Positions 36,835 to 45,982 are shown, counted from the stretch's first letter. The stretch is DNA of 64,000 nt from Snodgrassella alvi (GCF_002777745.1 NZ_MEIO01000028.1:32512-96511); one strand, 5' to 3'. The notes: generated by a model not told the origin, from the letters alone. A program made the numbers and translations.

Positions 36835-37815
36835 TTAAATTTTGATACAAGCTAATAATGCGATATTACGTGGTCTGGTCATGGTGAAAAAATTTCCTGA
36901 CCATGCCGGTCTCTGATAACTGTAAGGTTCCGAATAAAAAGCCTTTGGTAAATCTCCAATCCACGGATCGCCAAACTTTCTTGCTGAATAATCCATCGTC
37001 ACCATATCAAAAATTTCTGGTCCTACTGGGTCATCATGACTGATAGGAGTACCAGTTTGCCATCGGCCAAGCCATCTTCCTTGGTCAACACCCCTGCCAT
37101 CATCATAAGCACGAATAAATTCACCACGTAAATCCGGCAGATTAAAAGTTGTTGATCCATCTCCTGCTCCATAATATGTGCCAAGTACAGCAAATAAACC
37201 CGCATATGCCGTGCGTGAAACAGCCGCGCCATTGGCTTTTAACCAGCCAGTTGGTGCCCAGTCTTGTGCGAAGTACATTACTGCGCCAGCAGGCGTCACA
37301 TTAATATCTTGCGTACCGTCAAATGGCACGCCATTAATCTTCCGAGGGTTATATAACCTAAAAGCTGATCCTGCATTACCAAAAGTATGCTGATTACCTT
37401 TGACATTCACCCCCGGTAAATCAATATCTTTAGTGCCATCGAACACCACACCACCAATTTTGCAGGGCTTAAATAATTTAGACGCAGTGGCCGCATTACC
37501 CGATGTATTCTGATTACCGGGTTTGTTCACTCCGGGTAAATCGATATCTGCCGAACCATTAAATACCACACCACCAACTTTTCTGGCATTGGTAAGTTTG
37601 TCAGCCATCGATGCTCTTTTGGCCTGTTCCGCATTCACTGCATTTGTTGCGGTTGCTGATTTGTCCAGTTTATTGTCTTTTAACCATTTAGTCCGGTTGG
37701 CCAGCTGGCGAGTGGGTACATTATCGATACCATTCTCACCACCCAGTACCGGATCGGATGTTTCCCATTGATAAATGCCTTCTTCCCAGAACGAAGTTTC
37801 TTTTAAATTTGCCAT
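36835..37815 (-). CDS. Tail cluster B: collar-type tail fibre with triple repeat
   Basis: A 326-residue short fibre and likely receptor-binding protein. Residues ~70-185 hold three imperfect ~39-residue repeats (KVGGVVFNGSADIDLPGVN, KIGGVVFDGTKDIDLPGVN, KINGVPFDGTQDINV), a tail-fibre repeat type. A tail-collar domain follows (WAPTGWLKANGAAVSR, AGDGSTTFNLPDLRGEFIR). The ~70-residue tip has no HxH pairs, unlike cluster A, but the last residues RPRNIALLACIKI are the same. It therefore probably recognises a different surface target. Confidence 0.8.
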   Translation of the reverse strand: MANLKETSFWEEGIYQWETSDPVLGGENGIDNVPTRQLANRTKWLKDNKLDKSATATNAVNAEQAKRASMADKLTNARKVGGVVFNGSADIDLPGVNKPGNQNTSGNAATASKLFKPCKIGGVVFDGTKDIDLPGVNVKGNQHTFGNAGSAFRLYNPRKINGVPFDGTQDINVTPAGAVMYFAQDWAPTGWLKANGAAVSRTAYAGLFAVLGTYYGAGDGSTTFNLPDLRGEFIRAYDDGRGVDQGRWLGRWQTGTPISHDDPVGPEIFDMVTMDYSARKFGDPWIGDLPKAFYSEPYSYQRPAWSGNFFTMTRPRNIALLACIKI

Positions 37816-38393
37816 TAAGCAGTTCCTTTGTTAAACGAGCCATCACGCTGTGCCTGTCCATTGTGTTGCAGCGGTACGGCGGTATAATCCAGACTGGCCA
37901 GCACGCAGCGTGCCGGCGCAAAAGCAGCCAGGGTATGATGTAATAAAGCGGCCTGTTGATTGGTAATCGGGTTATTCAGCAAAATACGGTAATGCGCCCA
38001 GTAAGCATTATGTCCATGCACATATAAACCGGAGCGCTGAATATTCCCGTTGTGCTGTTGATGATTAAGCCCCTCAATAATGGTGATTTCACCAAAACCG
38101 AGACGGCGAACAATTTCTCTTAACGCCCAAGGAGTTCCCTTGCTGCGGTGAAGTTCATATGCACCTTTAATCAACTGGCGTTTGGCCTGATCGCTTTCGG
38201 CCAACCAGTAGCCATTTACGCCGAGAATACAATGACTTTCAGCCAAAAGTTCAAGATGATCGGCCAGTACCAGATTTACTAATCGAGGCATAAGCTGTGG
38301 CGTACTGACCATATCCAGCCGCAAGCCAAGAGCAGCCAGTGCCCGCATACGCTGGTCTCGTTCAATCACATCAGCATAAGTGAGCTTAGCCAT
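37815..38393 (-). CDS. Tail cluster B: tail protein I (P2 gpI-like)
   Basis: A 192-residue baseplate wedge protein that joins fibres to the baseplate. P2 gpI features include MRALAALGLRLDMVSTPQLM-type sequence, LVNLVLADHLELLAESHC, a KGTPWALREIVRRLGFGEI segment and a C-terminal AHYRILLNNPITNQQAALL. It overlaps the gpJ gene by eight bases and the fibre gene by one, so the module is tightly coupled. Confidence 0.85.
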   Translation of the reverse strand: MAKLTYADVIERDQRMRALAALGLRLDMVSTPQLMPRLVNLVLADHLELLAESHCILGVNGYWLAESDQAKRQLIKGAYELHRSKGTPWALREIVRRLGFGEITIIEGLNHQQHNGNIQRSGLYVHGHNAYWAHYRILLNNPITNQQAALLHHTLAAFAPARCVLASLDYTAVPLQHNGQAQRDGSFNKGTA

Positions 38394-39531
38394 CCACAGC
38401 CTCCTCCGCTATGGTGAGGTTCAGATTAGTACAGTGCGCCCAAGTATCGGCTGCAACTGTAGTCAGTTTAAGTTCTGGCGTTGCAACGTTATAGACTCCG
38501 TCAACCTTTAATAAAGATTGAATTACCAGAGGCACCACATCTACCCCTAGTCGCTGTTCCTGACTATATTGATATTGCTGCCAAGCAGCTTTAGCCGCAG
38601 TCAGTACTGCCTGAGCATCAGCACCGACAAACAGCGTTAGGGTTGCAGCAACCTGATAATTGAAAGTTTTGGGTGCACGTACTACTACCCGATCACATAA
38701 CGGACGTACACGTTCATCCGATAAAGCTGTCTGTACCTGATTAATCAGCTCCATTGATGGCAGGCCGGCTTTAGTAAGTAAAGTTACGGCAACCACTCCC
38801 CCTAAAGAGTTACCCTCTTTATCAGTATCATTGGTTACATAAACATCAATAATGTCCTGACTAACCTGACGGGTAAAATATTCATAGGCACCAACCGGAC
38901 CAGCCACTGAAAATGATTCCGGTGCCAGCAGAATGCGTACCCGATAGGCATCATCACTTTCAATATCTACCCCGCCACTTGAGGTTGTGATATTACTAAC
39001 CTTAACTTCAATTACATCAGACACATGATCTATTAAAGTATTAATCTGTCCGGATGACCAGCCATTGCCCACAATACCAGTTGACTGACAGACAGCAACC
39101 AGCTCAATACTGGTACTGGCAGCAGTAAGCAAACCTGCTTCAACAGTGGCAAATATCAGCGAATCTACAGTAACTCTGGTTCCTTTAGGAATCACAACCT
39201 GTTCTTTACCTGTCAGTTTGGCCTGAAAACGCAGCGTTGTTTGAGCCGGTTGTGCCTGTAACCTTGGTGTATGAACATCATCTCCGCATAAATCCAGCAT
39301 TAAACCAGTAGCAAAGCGTACATGCTGCTGCCGATAAGCTTCATTTATCTGTTGCCGAGTCAGTGCCTCGCGATAAGCATAAGTATTAATCAGCAAACGC
39401 TCAATATGCGCCGGCTGTAATACCTTGCCGGTACGATTCTGATAATCAGTTATCGTCTCAGCCAGAATTGTTGCCAGATCGTCTTCAACTACCTTTACAT
39501 CTGCCCGCGCCAGCTTAGTTAAATCTGTCAT
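38386..39531 (-). CDS. Tail cluster B: baseplate J protein (P2 gpJ-like)
   Basis: A 381-residue baseplate wedge protein. The gp47/JayE-type pattern includes YREALTRQQINEAYRQQHV, ATGLMLDLCGDDVHTPRLQ, VVIPKGTRVTVD and SGGVDIESDDAYRVRILLAP. The gene overlaps gpW by four bases. Together with gpW and gpI it forms the wedge that triggers sheath contraction. Confidence 0.88.
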   Translation of the reverse strand: MTDLTKLARADVKVVEDDLATILAETITDYQNRTGKVLQPAHIERLLINTYAYREALTRQQINEAYRQQHVRFATGLMLDLCGDDVHTPRLQAQPAQTTLRFQAKLTGKEQVVIPKGTRVTVDSLIFATVEAGLLTAASTSIELVAVCQSTGIVGNGWSSGQINTLIDHVSDVIEVKVSNITTSSGGVDIESDDAYRVRILLAPESFSVAGPVGAYEYFTRQVSQDIIDVYVTNDTDKEGNSLGGVVAVTLLTKAGLPSMELINQVQTALSDERVRPLCDRVVVRAPKTFNYQVAATLTLFVGADAQAVLTAAKAAWQQYQYSQEQRLGVDVVPLVIQSLLKVDGVYNVATPELKLTTVAADTWAHCTNLNLTIAEEAVDG

Positions 39532-39899
39532 TTACGCACCAATCCAATATGTGTTTGATAAATTTCACCTGCTACCTCTCCTGCTATATGCCAGTGGACA
39601 GTTATCGTTAACTCAGGTGCATGACCTGTAAAGCTAACGCGCTCCACCACCACGCGCTTTTCCCATGTCTGAATAGCCAGAATCACTTCGCGAGTCACTC
39701 CGGGAACAAATACATCTTCTGGTGTATCCAGATAATCCAGATGGTTAGAACCAAAAGCCGGACGGGTAACATCGGTTCCCTTACGTGTCATTAAAATATT
39801 CAAAATACATTGATTAATATCATCAATGCCGGCCACAATATCGCCACCGCTTTCCTGCGGTGCTAGCTGCCAGTGGCGGGTACGTGGTGTAATTGTCAT
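39528..39899 (-). CDS. Tail cluster B: baseplate protein W (gp25-like)
   Basis: A 123-residue gpW/gp25 family protein with the lysozyme-like fold that starts sheath assembly. It reads GIDDINQCILNILMTRKGTD, RPAFGSNHLDYLDTP and VTREVILAIQTWEKRV, which are diagnostic. ATG 39899 has AAAGAG upstream; the longer frame would run back over an intrinsic terminator at 39917-39945, so the short form is chosen. Confidence 0.88.
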   Translation of the reverse strand: MTITPRTRHWQLAPQESGGDIVAGIDDINQCILNILMTRKGTDVTRPAFGSNHLDYLDTPEDVFVPGVTREVILAIQTWEKRVVVERVSFTGHAPELTITVHWHIAGEVAGEIYQTHIGLVRK

Positions 39900-39916
39900 A
39901 GCTCTTTTCCAGTAAT

Positions 39917-39945
39917 AAAAAATCCCTGCCATTGTTGGCAGGGAT
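39917..39945 (-). terminator. Intrinsic terminator inside cluster B, upstream of gpW
   Basis: ATCCCTGCC and GGCAGGGAT form a perfect 9-bp stem around ATTGTT, and the minus strand continues TTTTTTATT. It lies 35 bases past the gpV stop and 18 bases before the gpW start codon, in the middle of the operon. Confidence 0.85.
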
Positions 39946-39979
39946 GAAAAACGGGTATGAATGAGCGTTTAGTTGAACA

Positions 39980-40609
39980 TCAATTCGGTGTACCTGTATT
40001 ACCACCTGAAGTCAGATCTGGATGAGTGTGACCCTTAAGGCTTTTACCATCTGCCACCACATCACCTCCTTTAACCCTAATCGTGCCGGCAATCGATGCT
40101 GCTGCATTACCCCCGCCAGAACCGGCCATACCGCCCTGATAGGTTAATTTTCCCTGCACCAGTAAATTGCCTGTAACTGTAGTAGACGGCGCATCCAAAG
40201 TGATTTCACTGGCCTGAACCAACACCGTATCTGCTTCTACTACCACCTTGCCGGCAGTATGCACATAAACCTCGCCACTGTTGCGATCATGACTGATTAC
40301 CGTGCCATTACTAAACTTTTTCATCCATATATCATTGCTTTTTGTCGGGGTAATATCATTCTGATTATATAAGGCTCCCAGAACTACTCCACTTTCACCT
40401 CTTGCATCAAGAATACATGCCACCAGCTCACCTACATCTGGTAAAGAATAAAAGCAGTTTCTGCCAGCGGCCGCAGTAAGCATTGGCAGCCAGTCAGTCT
40501 GCATATTCTCCAGTGCCGGAATATTTACTTTAAGCAAATGCCTGCCAGCATCAATGGCTTCCACAACGCCAAACTGTAAGGTTGCCCCAAATTCATACAG
40601 TTTCTGCAT
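39980..40609 (-). CDS. Tail cluster B: baseplate spike (P2 gpV-like)
   Basis: A 209-residue membrane-piercing spike. The N-terminal OB domain (LYEFGATLQFGVVEAIDAG, LPDVGELVACILDARGESG, VVLGALYNQ) is followed by a beta-helix (AGKVVVEADTVLVQASEITL) and an apex KSLKGHTHPDLTSGG with the iron-binding HxH. ATG 40609 is preferred because GGGGAA is five bases upstream. The gene overlaps the end of gpD by 17 bases. Confidence 0.88.
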   Translation of the reverse strand: MQKLYEFGATLQFGVVEAIDAGRHLLKVNIPALENMQTDWLPMLTAAAGRNCFYSLPDVGELVACILDARGESGVVLGALYNQNDITPTKSNDIWMKKFSNGTVISHDRNSGEVYVHTAGKVVVEADTVLVQASEITLDAPSTTVTGNLLVQGKLTYQGGMAGSGGGNAAASIAGTIRVKGGDVVADGKSLKGHTHPDLTSGGNTGTPN

Positions 40610-41690
40610 ATTTTTCCCCATCGGCATCATCAGCTATATATTCGATCATATTGATTTCCAGAGACGTACTATAACCAGAACTGCGACTCACATTATGGCT
40701 GGCCTGCTTAATCTGATAATTTCCCGACATCTTGCCATAACCGCGCAAACGTATAATCTGACCGGCCACCAGCTTTACATTGCCAAACAACTCCAGACTA
40801 CCGGTTACCTGACACTGACGTGCATCAGTAAGTGCAGCATCAGCACGTGCAGTTAACTGCTGTTGCGATTCCCCCTTATTGGCCACAATCTTTAACATGT
40901 CACCACTTGCGCTCTGTTTACTCTGCGGCCGCAAAGGCTGCCCCTTGCGTTTTACCGTTCGCACCTGTTTAGCTTTAGTATCATAGCCGCAAGCCACTAC
41001 CTCATCAGGCACACCTTTGAGCTGATCACGAAAACTTGCAGACACTACTTCTTCCGGCTGCAACACCAGCACTGGTTCTTGTGCCGTTAATTCCGTATTG
41101 GCAATAAAAGCTAAAGTCTGGTCGACGATTTTAAAAGTATAGCCAAACTGCTTTGCCAGCCGTGCCAGAAATTCCACATCACTTTCCTGATACTGAGTAA
41201 TACGTTCAATTTCCAGTTTGGCAATCGGATTTTTGACTTCCAGCTGCAATCGCGCTGCCACCATCTGCACAATTTTTTCCAGTGTCGTTTTCTCATATGC
41301 TCTTGGCTGTAAAGTGCGGCTGGCACGGGTAATCCCCGTGGAGAGAGCTTTCAGAGTGATCACATTGGGCTTGAACGCATAATCAATATCAGCAATCTCA
41401 AAATTGCCCAGATTTACCATACCGGTAAACTGGTCTCCCAGTGCAAACGATAACACATCACCCTGATTCGGATACCAGCTACGCAGCCATCTGCCATCCG
41501 TATCCTCAAACGATACTGACAACTCATCCGATTGTTCGCCCAGATAATCCGTATAGTTGATACTAAGCAGATAAGGCCTTATTGCCAGAGTAATATCTTT
41601 TTTCTCATAGCCTATAGTAAAGTCTGGCATCGTAACTGGATGGGTTCGCCCCAAACCGGATACTCCTGTCAGCATACTTAACGCATCCAT
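40593..41690 (-). CDS. Tail cluster B: tail hub (P2 gpD-like)
   Basis: A 365-residue hub protein of the late control D/gp27-like family, which connects tube and spike. Features are YEKKDITLAIRPYLLSINYTD near the start, the EKIVQMVAARLQLEV and ITQYQESDVEFLARLAKQFG segment (residues ~140-190) and GQIIRLRGYGKMSGNYQIK near the C-terminus. It overlaps the gpX gene by 13 bases. Confidence 0.88.
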   Translation of the reverse strand: MDALSMLTGVSGLGRTHPVTMPDFTIGYEKKDITLAIRPYLLSINYTDYLGEQSDELSVSFEDTDGRWLRSWYPNQGDVLSFALGDQFTGMVNLGNFEIADIDYAFKPNVITLKALSTGITRASRTLQPRAYEKTTLEKIVQMVAARLQLEVKNPIAKLEIERITQYQESDVEFLARLAKQFGYTFKIVDQTLAFIANTELTAQEPVLVLQPEEVVSASFRDQLKGVPDEVVACGYDTKAKQVRTVKRKGQPLRPQSKQSASGDMLKIVANKGESQQQLTARADAALTDARQCQVTGSLELFGNVKLVAGQIIRLRGYGKMSGNYQIKQASHNVSRSSGYSTSLEINMIEYIADDADGEKYAETV

Positions 41691-41899
41691 GGTGGCATAT
41701 CCTCCTGTGCTGTATGCGTATCCGACTGAATGACTGGAATCAGTACCGTCAGATTGGCAGTAAACTGTTCAGCCAGCGGTAAATGCGGATTAGCGGCAAT
41801 CAGCCGGTCAAGCATCGTGGCATCACCATAGTATTTATGTGCAATCAAATCCCAGCGATCCCCTTCACAAGTCTGATATTGCAAAACTGAATCAACCAT
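41678..41899 (-). CDS. Tail cluster B: tail protein X (LysM-like)
   Basis: A 73-residue gpX family protein, a small LysM-type domain (QYQTCEGDRWDLIAHKYYGD, LIAANPHLPLAEQF, LTVLIPV) that acts as an adaptor at the hub or baseplate in P2-like tails. It lies between gpU and gpD with near-zero spacing. Confidence 0.88.
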   Translation of the reverse strand: MVDSVLQYQTCEGDRWDLIAHKYYGDATMLDRLIAANPHLPLAEQFTANLTVLIPVIQSDTHTAQEDMPPWMR

Positions 41900-41901
41900 A
41901 A

Positions 41902-42798
41902 TCAGGCCTCATCCTTTCTCGCGGCCAGCCACGCCATTAATGACTGGGCGCCGGTAGTCGCATTACTGATACTATCCTCCACCATCGATAACAGCCTTTC
42001 ACTCTTATCCAGCCAGTCTCCCCACTCACCACTGTCATAACCGGTCTGAATCAGATTCACACATTCCTCCAGCTGATGAGCGGCCTGACCGGTATATGAC
42101 AGAAAATCTGCCGCACCAGACAGATCACTAAACCATGCACCTACCTCAGGCAAAGTATTTAGTTTGCTTAGCGTCTGGCCGCCAACAGTCAGCGCATCGG
42201 CAATCATACCCAGCCAGCCAGAAGTATTATGCTGTACAGTACGCGCCCGCGTGATTAAATTCTGAATTTCGGTAACATCATGTTCAACTGCATGATAAAT
42301 ACGTACCCCTGTCTGTACCGCCGCCGCAACCTTGTTAACAGCCCCTTTAATCGAATCCGGCATAAAAGAAAGCAGCGGATTCTGACCCTTCATGATGCCC
42401 GGCGTTGGTAACGGATTATTCGGATCACCAACAAATTCAAGCAGCTCAACACTGATTTCACGCGCGGCAGTACGTCCCTGTGCATCCTGAATCAAAGTAG
42501 TACTACTCAACTGCTGAATAACAAACCAGCCAACAAACCGTCCAGACCCAAACACCAGCGCCAACGCCTGCTGCGCCTCCTTGGCATTAATCAGTGCAGT
42601 ATAGGCACTATCCGGATTACCCAGTTTCCAGTGCAGCAACATACCGAAACGAATGTTAGTCAGATCATTACCGGTAGCCTGCAAACGCGGGCGTCCGGCC
42701 AATACATCATGTTTAGCAAAGACAGCACTGTGCGTTTCTTCATAACTGCTGAAACTCTCCAGTACTTCAAAACGAATATCCCCCAGCATTGCATACAT
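41902..42798 (-). CDS. Tail cluster B: gpU-like tail protein with long C-terminal extension
   Basis: A 298-residue protein. Residues 1-~145 match the P2 gpU family (MLGDIRFEVLESFSSYEETH, FAKHDVLAGRPRLQATG, IRFGMLLHWKLGNP, FVIQQLSSTT). P2 gpU is roughly half this length; the extra ~150 residues are helical and of unrecognised type (HDVTEIQNLITRARTVQHN, LSYTGQAAHQLEECVNLI). Its start overlaps the tape measure stop by one base. It could act at the tube's upper or lower end; the added domain may serve a headless particle, which is speculation. Confidence 0.8.
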   Translation of the reverse strand: MYAMLGDIRFEVLESFSSYEETHSAVFAKHDVLAGRPRLQATGNDLTNIRFGMLLHWKLGNPDSAYTALINAKEAQQALALVFGSGRFVGWFVIQQLSSTTLIQDAQGRTAAREISVELLEFVGDPNNPLPTPGIMKGQNPLLSFMPDSIKGAVNKVAAAVQTGVRIYHAVEHDVTEIQNLITRARTVQHNTSGWLGMIADALTVGGQTLSKLNTLPEVGAWFSDLSGAADFLSYTGQAAHQLEECVNLIQTGYDSGEWGDWLDKSERLLSMVEDSISNATTGAQSLMAWLAARKDEA

Positions 42799-45323
42799 CA
42801 GTAACTCCTCAACTCTTTTGCCTGTATCATGCGCCGGTACATCTGCTCAAATTCACGCTGACTCAGCGCCAGTGCCTGCTGAATCACAGTACGGTCTGCA
42901 TTACCGTTAACCTGAATAGTCGGATTAAAATTAATAGTTACTGCACCGGAATCATGTCCTGCCGGATAGCGGTTCTGCGCAAATTCTGCTGCATTAAGCT
43001 GCATCTTTTCATTAAACTGAGCCGTTAACGTACCAGAGCGGCTTTTAAATTTCTGCTGTATGCGGTCAGCAGCCACACCTATTGCCGTTACTGGTTTATC
43101 TGCACCGAGGTCAACGCCCAGATGCATGCCCTCCATCAACGAACCACCAATACTCTTAAATACACGGCTAGGCGAATTAATGCCAAATACAGATTTAGCC
43201 TTATTAATAATTTTACTGGCAAATTCACCTACAGCATTAATAGCCTTAGTAATACCCTCAGTGAAACTTTTAACCAGACCATCAATAATATTGCGTCCAA
43301 ACTCACTGAATTTTGCCGGTAATTCCTTAAAAAATTTCATTCCTGCTTCAAATTTAGTTTTAACTGTATCCCATAAACCAACAAAAAAATTCTTAATTGG
43401 TTGCCAATATTTATAAATCAACAATGCTGCTGCACCAATTGCCAGAGCAACCAAACCTATAGGCGTCATCAAAAAAGCCCTGCCTACGGCCATAATCGCG
43501 TGGCGCAGCAGATTCAGCACAATACGGCCTTTACCCAATGCACTGAAACCCCTGCCCAGACTGGAAAAAACCGTAAACAAAGGTTTTGCTACTTTGGTAA
43601 TCAGACCAAATGACTGCACAATTTTCTTAATTGGCGCAATGGCAGTACGCCCAATCGTGGCAAATGCCTTTTGCAGTAAACCCAGTGCTGAGCGCCCCTT
43701 ATTGAACACCGCAAAATTCTTGCCCACACCAGCCAGCCTGCTGCCAAAAGACAACAGCTTCTGGCGCAATGAGCCGGCAGACTTTCCCACTGAGGTAATA
43801 GCGGAACGTAAACGCTGAAACACCGAACCACCCTGCTTGAGGTCACGTGCAATCTGAAAACGGGCAAAAATAGTACGTAATAGCGCCAGCGGACCAGTAA
43901 CCATAGTGATGGCATAACGCACCAAAAGCAGCGTCATCCGCAGCCCGGCCAAACCTACACCAAAAGCCACCACAGATTTAATCAGCGCTGGATGCTTCTG
44001 AATAAAAGGCAATACCGTATTGAGCAGCACATCTTTGGCCACCTGAGCAAAAGTATTAATTTCGGGTGCCAGCGTTGCACCAAAAGCATTGCTTACCTCA
44101 ATAACCGCATCGTGTAAATTATCCATACTAACCGCAAGCGTATTAGTCTGAAGCTGGGTACGCTGATCCAAAGATGGCTGATTACCCATTCGGGTTTGCA
44201 TCGCAGCAAAACCAGTACCGCCGCCCTGAGCTGCTGCTGAAGCAATCTGTCCGCCACTCTTGCCAAATACAGCATCCATCATATTAAATGCAGCACGGTC
44301 ACCATATTTCGCTTTAACTTTATTAAAATTTGCCTCCAGCTCACCTACAACCACATGCATATCTTTAAGTGAGTCGTCTTTATTAAACAGACTAAACTTC
44401 ACACCTGATTTCTGCATCATCTGGCGCATTTCTGTACTCATCGCAGAAGTTGCCTGCTGCATAGCTTTCGGCCCCTGTGCCAGCCTATCCAGAAATTCCC
44501 CCATACCATCGGCAGCATCAGACCTGCTTACACCACCATGTATTGCCATTCCCTCAAGGGCATATATTTTTTGCTGATTCTGCAAACCAGTCAGATGCAG
44601 TCTTTGTAATGGCGAAGCCATAGCAGCCTGGGATTTTTCGATATCCTCCAGACTCATACCTGACGAGTGAGCAATTTTCTGGACAGCATCCAGACCAGCA
44701 GACAATTCCGTATCCTTCAGCTTATAAGTCTGCATTAACCCCTTAGCTACAGAAATGTCCTCAATCTTCTTGCCAAATAACACATTAAAACCGGCAATTG
44801 CCTTCATCCCCCCCTGAAGCACCGCATCATCAGACATATTAGCCAGCTTCATATTAGTGGCAAGATGAGTATAATCATTTTTATTACCCTGTTGCTCAAG
44901 ACTCAGCTGCGTAGACTGGGCATTAATCTGATTAAACCTGCCCATGCTGCCATCTTTCTGCATCACAGCCTGTTTTAGTCCAGTTTCTGCCGTTTCACGT
45001 TCCATGTGAATTTTCACCGATTTCTCAACCGGTTTCATCAAAGTCTTAATAGTGCTTTGGGTTTTAGCTAATTCTCCACCAATTTTCTTGCGCTGTTCCA
45101 GAATTTTGTTATATCTGTCTACTGCCTGAGTTAGCCTATTCTGCGCGCTGACTGCTTTTGCAGTGGCTGCAGAAAAATTATCCAGAGACTGGATTTTCAC
45201 CTGCAAACCCCGTATAGATCTCCCCATCTCCTCAATCTGTCTGGTCGCCACACCGATAGCAGAACCAAAGGCCTTGACAGAACGCTGTACCTCACCAAAA
45301 TCAGAAACAAATCCACTATCCAT
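42798..45323 (-). CDS. Tail cluster B: tape measure protein (P2 gpT-like)
   Basis: An 841-residue tape measure. The N-terminus is coiled coil (VATRQIEEMGRSIRGLQ and following). A phage-tail TMP domain follows (GVSRSDAADGMGEFLDRLAQG, AFNMMDAVFGKSGGQIASAA). Hydrophobic segments occur near residues 440-480 and 630-655 (MTPIGLVALAIGAAALLIY), and the C-terminal region carries SPSRVFKSIGGSLMEGMHLG, a common TMP motif. Length is one residue shorter than the cluster A tape measure although the two sequences look unrelated. Confidence 0.88.
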   Translation of the reverse strand: MDSGFVSDFGEVQRSVKAFGSAIGVATRQIEEMGRSIRGLQVKIQSLDNFSAATAKAVSAQNRLTQAVDRYNKILEQRKKIGGELAKTQSTIKTLMKPVEKSVKIHMERETAETGLKQAVMQKDGSMGRFNQINAQSTQLSLEQQGNKNDYTHLATNMKLANMSDDAVLQGGMKAIAGFNVLFGKKIEDISVAKGLMQTYKLKDTELSAGLDAVQKIAHSSGMSLEDIEKSQAAMASPLQRLHLTGLQNQQKIYALEGMAIHGGVSRSDAADGMGEFLDRLAQGPKAMQQATSAMSTEMRQMMQKSGVKFSLFNKDDSLKDMHVVVGELEANFNKVKAKYGDRAAFNMMDAVFGKSGGQIASAAAQGGGTGFAAMQTRMGNQPSLDQRTQLQTNTLAVSMDNLHDAVIEVSNAFGATLAPEINTFAQVAKDVLLNTVLPFIQKHPALIKSVVAFGVGLAGLRMTLLLVRYAITMVTGPLALLRTIFARFQIARDLKQGGSVFQRLRSAITSVGKSAGSLRQKLLSFGSRLAGVGKNFAVFNKGRSALGLLQKAFATIGRTAIAPIKKIVQSFGLITKVAKPLFTVFSSLGRGFSALGKGRIVLNLLRHAIMAVGRAFLMTPIGLVALAIGAAALLIYKYWQPIKNFFVGLWDTVKTKFEAGMKFFKELPAKFSEFGRNIIDGLVKSFTEGITKAINAVGEFASKIINKAKSVFGINSPSRVFKSIGGSLMEGMHLGVDLGADKPVTAIGVAADRIQQKFKSRSGTLTAQFNEKMQLNAAEFAQNRYPAGHDSGAVTINFNPTIQVNGNADRTVIQQALALSQREFEQMYRRMIQAKELRSY

Positions 45324-45486
45324 AACAGCACCAATGCATTTCTATCCATTATCTTAATTGATACTGGAATTCACCAACTTATTATTTATTATTCATAAAA
45401 ATCATTACCGTTACTATTGCCAGTTCACAGCCTCTGCCACAAACCAGCAATATATTAACGGTACACTCACAACAGACAGCAACCGC

Positions 45487-45705
45487 TTACAGCTTGCTGT
45501 ATTTAGCCTTAATCTGCCGGTTAGCCTGTTGCTGCCATTGTAAAATTTCATCCAGAGACATCTCATCAATATCTGCCGGAGAAAAACCAAACCACCACGC
45601 TAAATCCGCAGCAGCCTGATAAAAACCATCCCAATCAGTGAGTACCCAGACAAAACTGACGCACCAGCGCGTAATCCTCCCACGATAGCTCATCAAAATC
45701 TTCAC
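45487..45705 (-). CDS. Tail cluster B: gpE' frameshift extension (GpE+E')
   Basis: The -1 frame continuing from gpE. It reads VSFVWVLTDWDGFYQAAADL and SPADIDEMSLDEILQWQQQA, recognisable as the GpE+E' C-terminal part of P2-like phages. It overlaps the 3' end of gpE, where GTTTTG (45651-45656, minus strand) offers a slippery stretch just before the gpE stop codon. In P2 the fused product is made by -1 frameshifting and works as the tape-measure chaperone. It is probably not translated from its own ATG. Confidence 0.75.
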   Translation of the reverse strand: MKILMSYRGRITRWCVSFVWVLTDWDGFYQAAADLAWWFGFSPADIDEMSLDEILQWQQQANRQIKAKYSKL

Positions 45706-45919
45706 TTTGCAAGCCTGAGGCCATAGCCAGACACAGAGCTTCCTGCAGTACTACATTATCCGGATACTGCTCAGCGGCACGTTTAAAATCCTTAACTCGT
45801 ACCCGACGCAGTGTCAGTTCCGTTACCACACCATTGGGCGTTTGCAGCGGTTCTACCAACTTGATAACCTTACCTGTACCCAATTGTTCTTGCAGCTGTT
45901 GCGCTTCAGTTTGTGCCAT
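45635..45919 (-). CDS. Tail cluster B: tail assembly chaperone (P2 gpE-like)
   Basis: A 94-residue tail assembly protein: VIKLVEPLQTPNGVVTELTL, LRRVRVKDFKRAAEQYPD and a C-terminal EDYALVRQFCLGTH. ATG 45919 is preceded by AAGGAA with good spacing. It lies between tube and tape measure as in P2. An intrinsic terminator stands just upstream (45983-46017). Confidence 0.85.
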   Translation of the reverse strand: MAQTEAQQLQEQLGTGKVIKLVEPLQTPNGVVTELTLRRVRVKDFKRAAEQYPDNVVLQEALCLAMASGLQSEDFDELSWEDYALVRQFCLGTH

Positions 45920-45982
45920 ATCTATTCCTTGAATCATTAATAACGCCGAAATTCATTCAGCGCAGAAAAACATTTCCACCAT

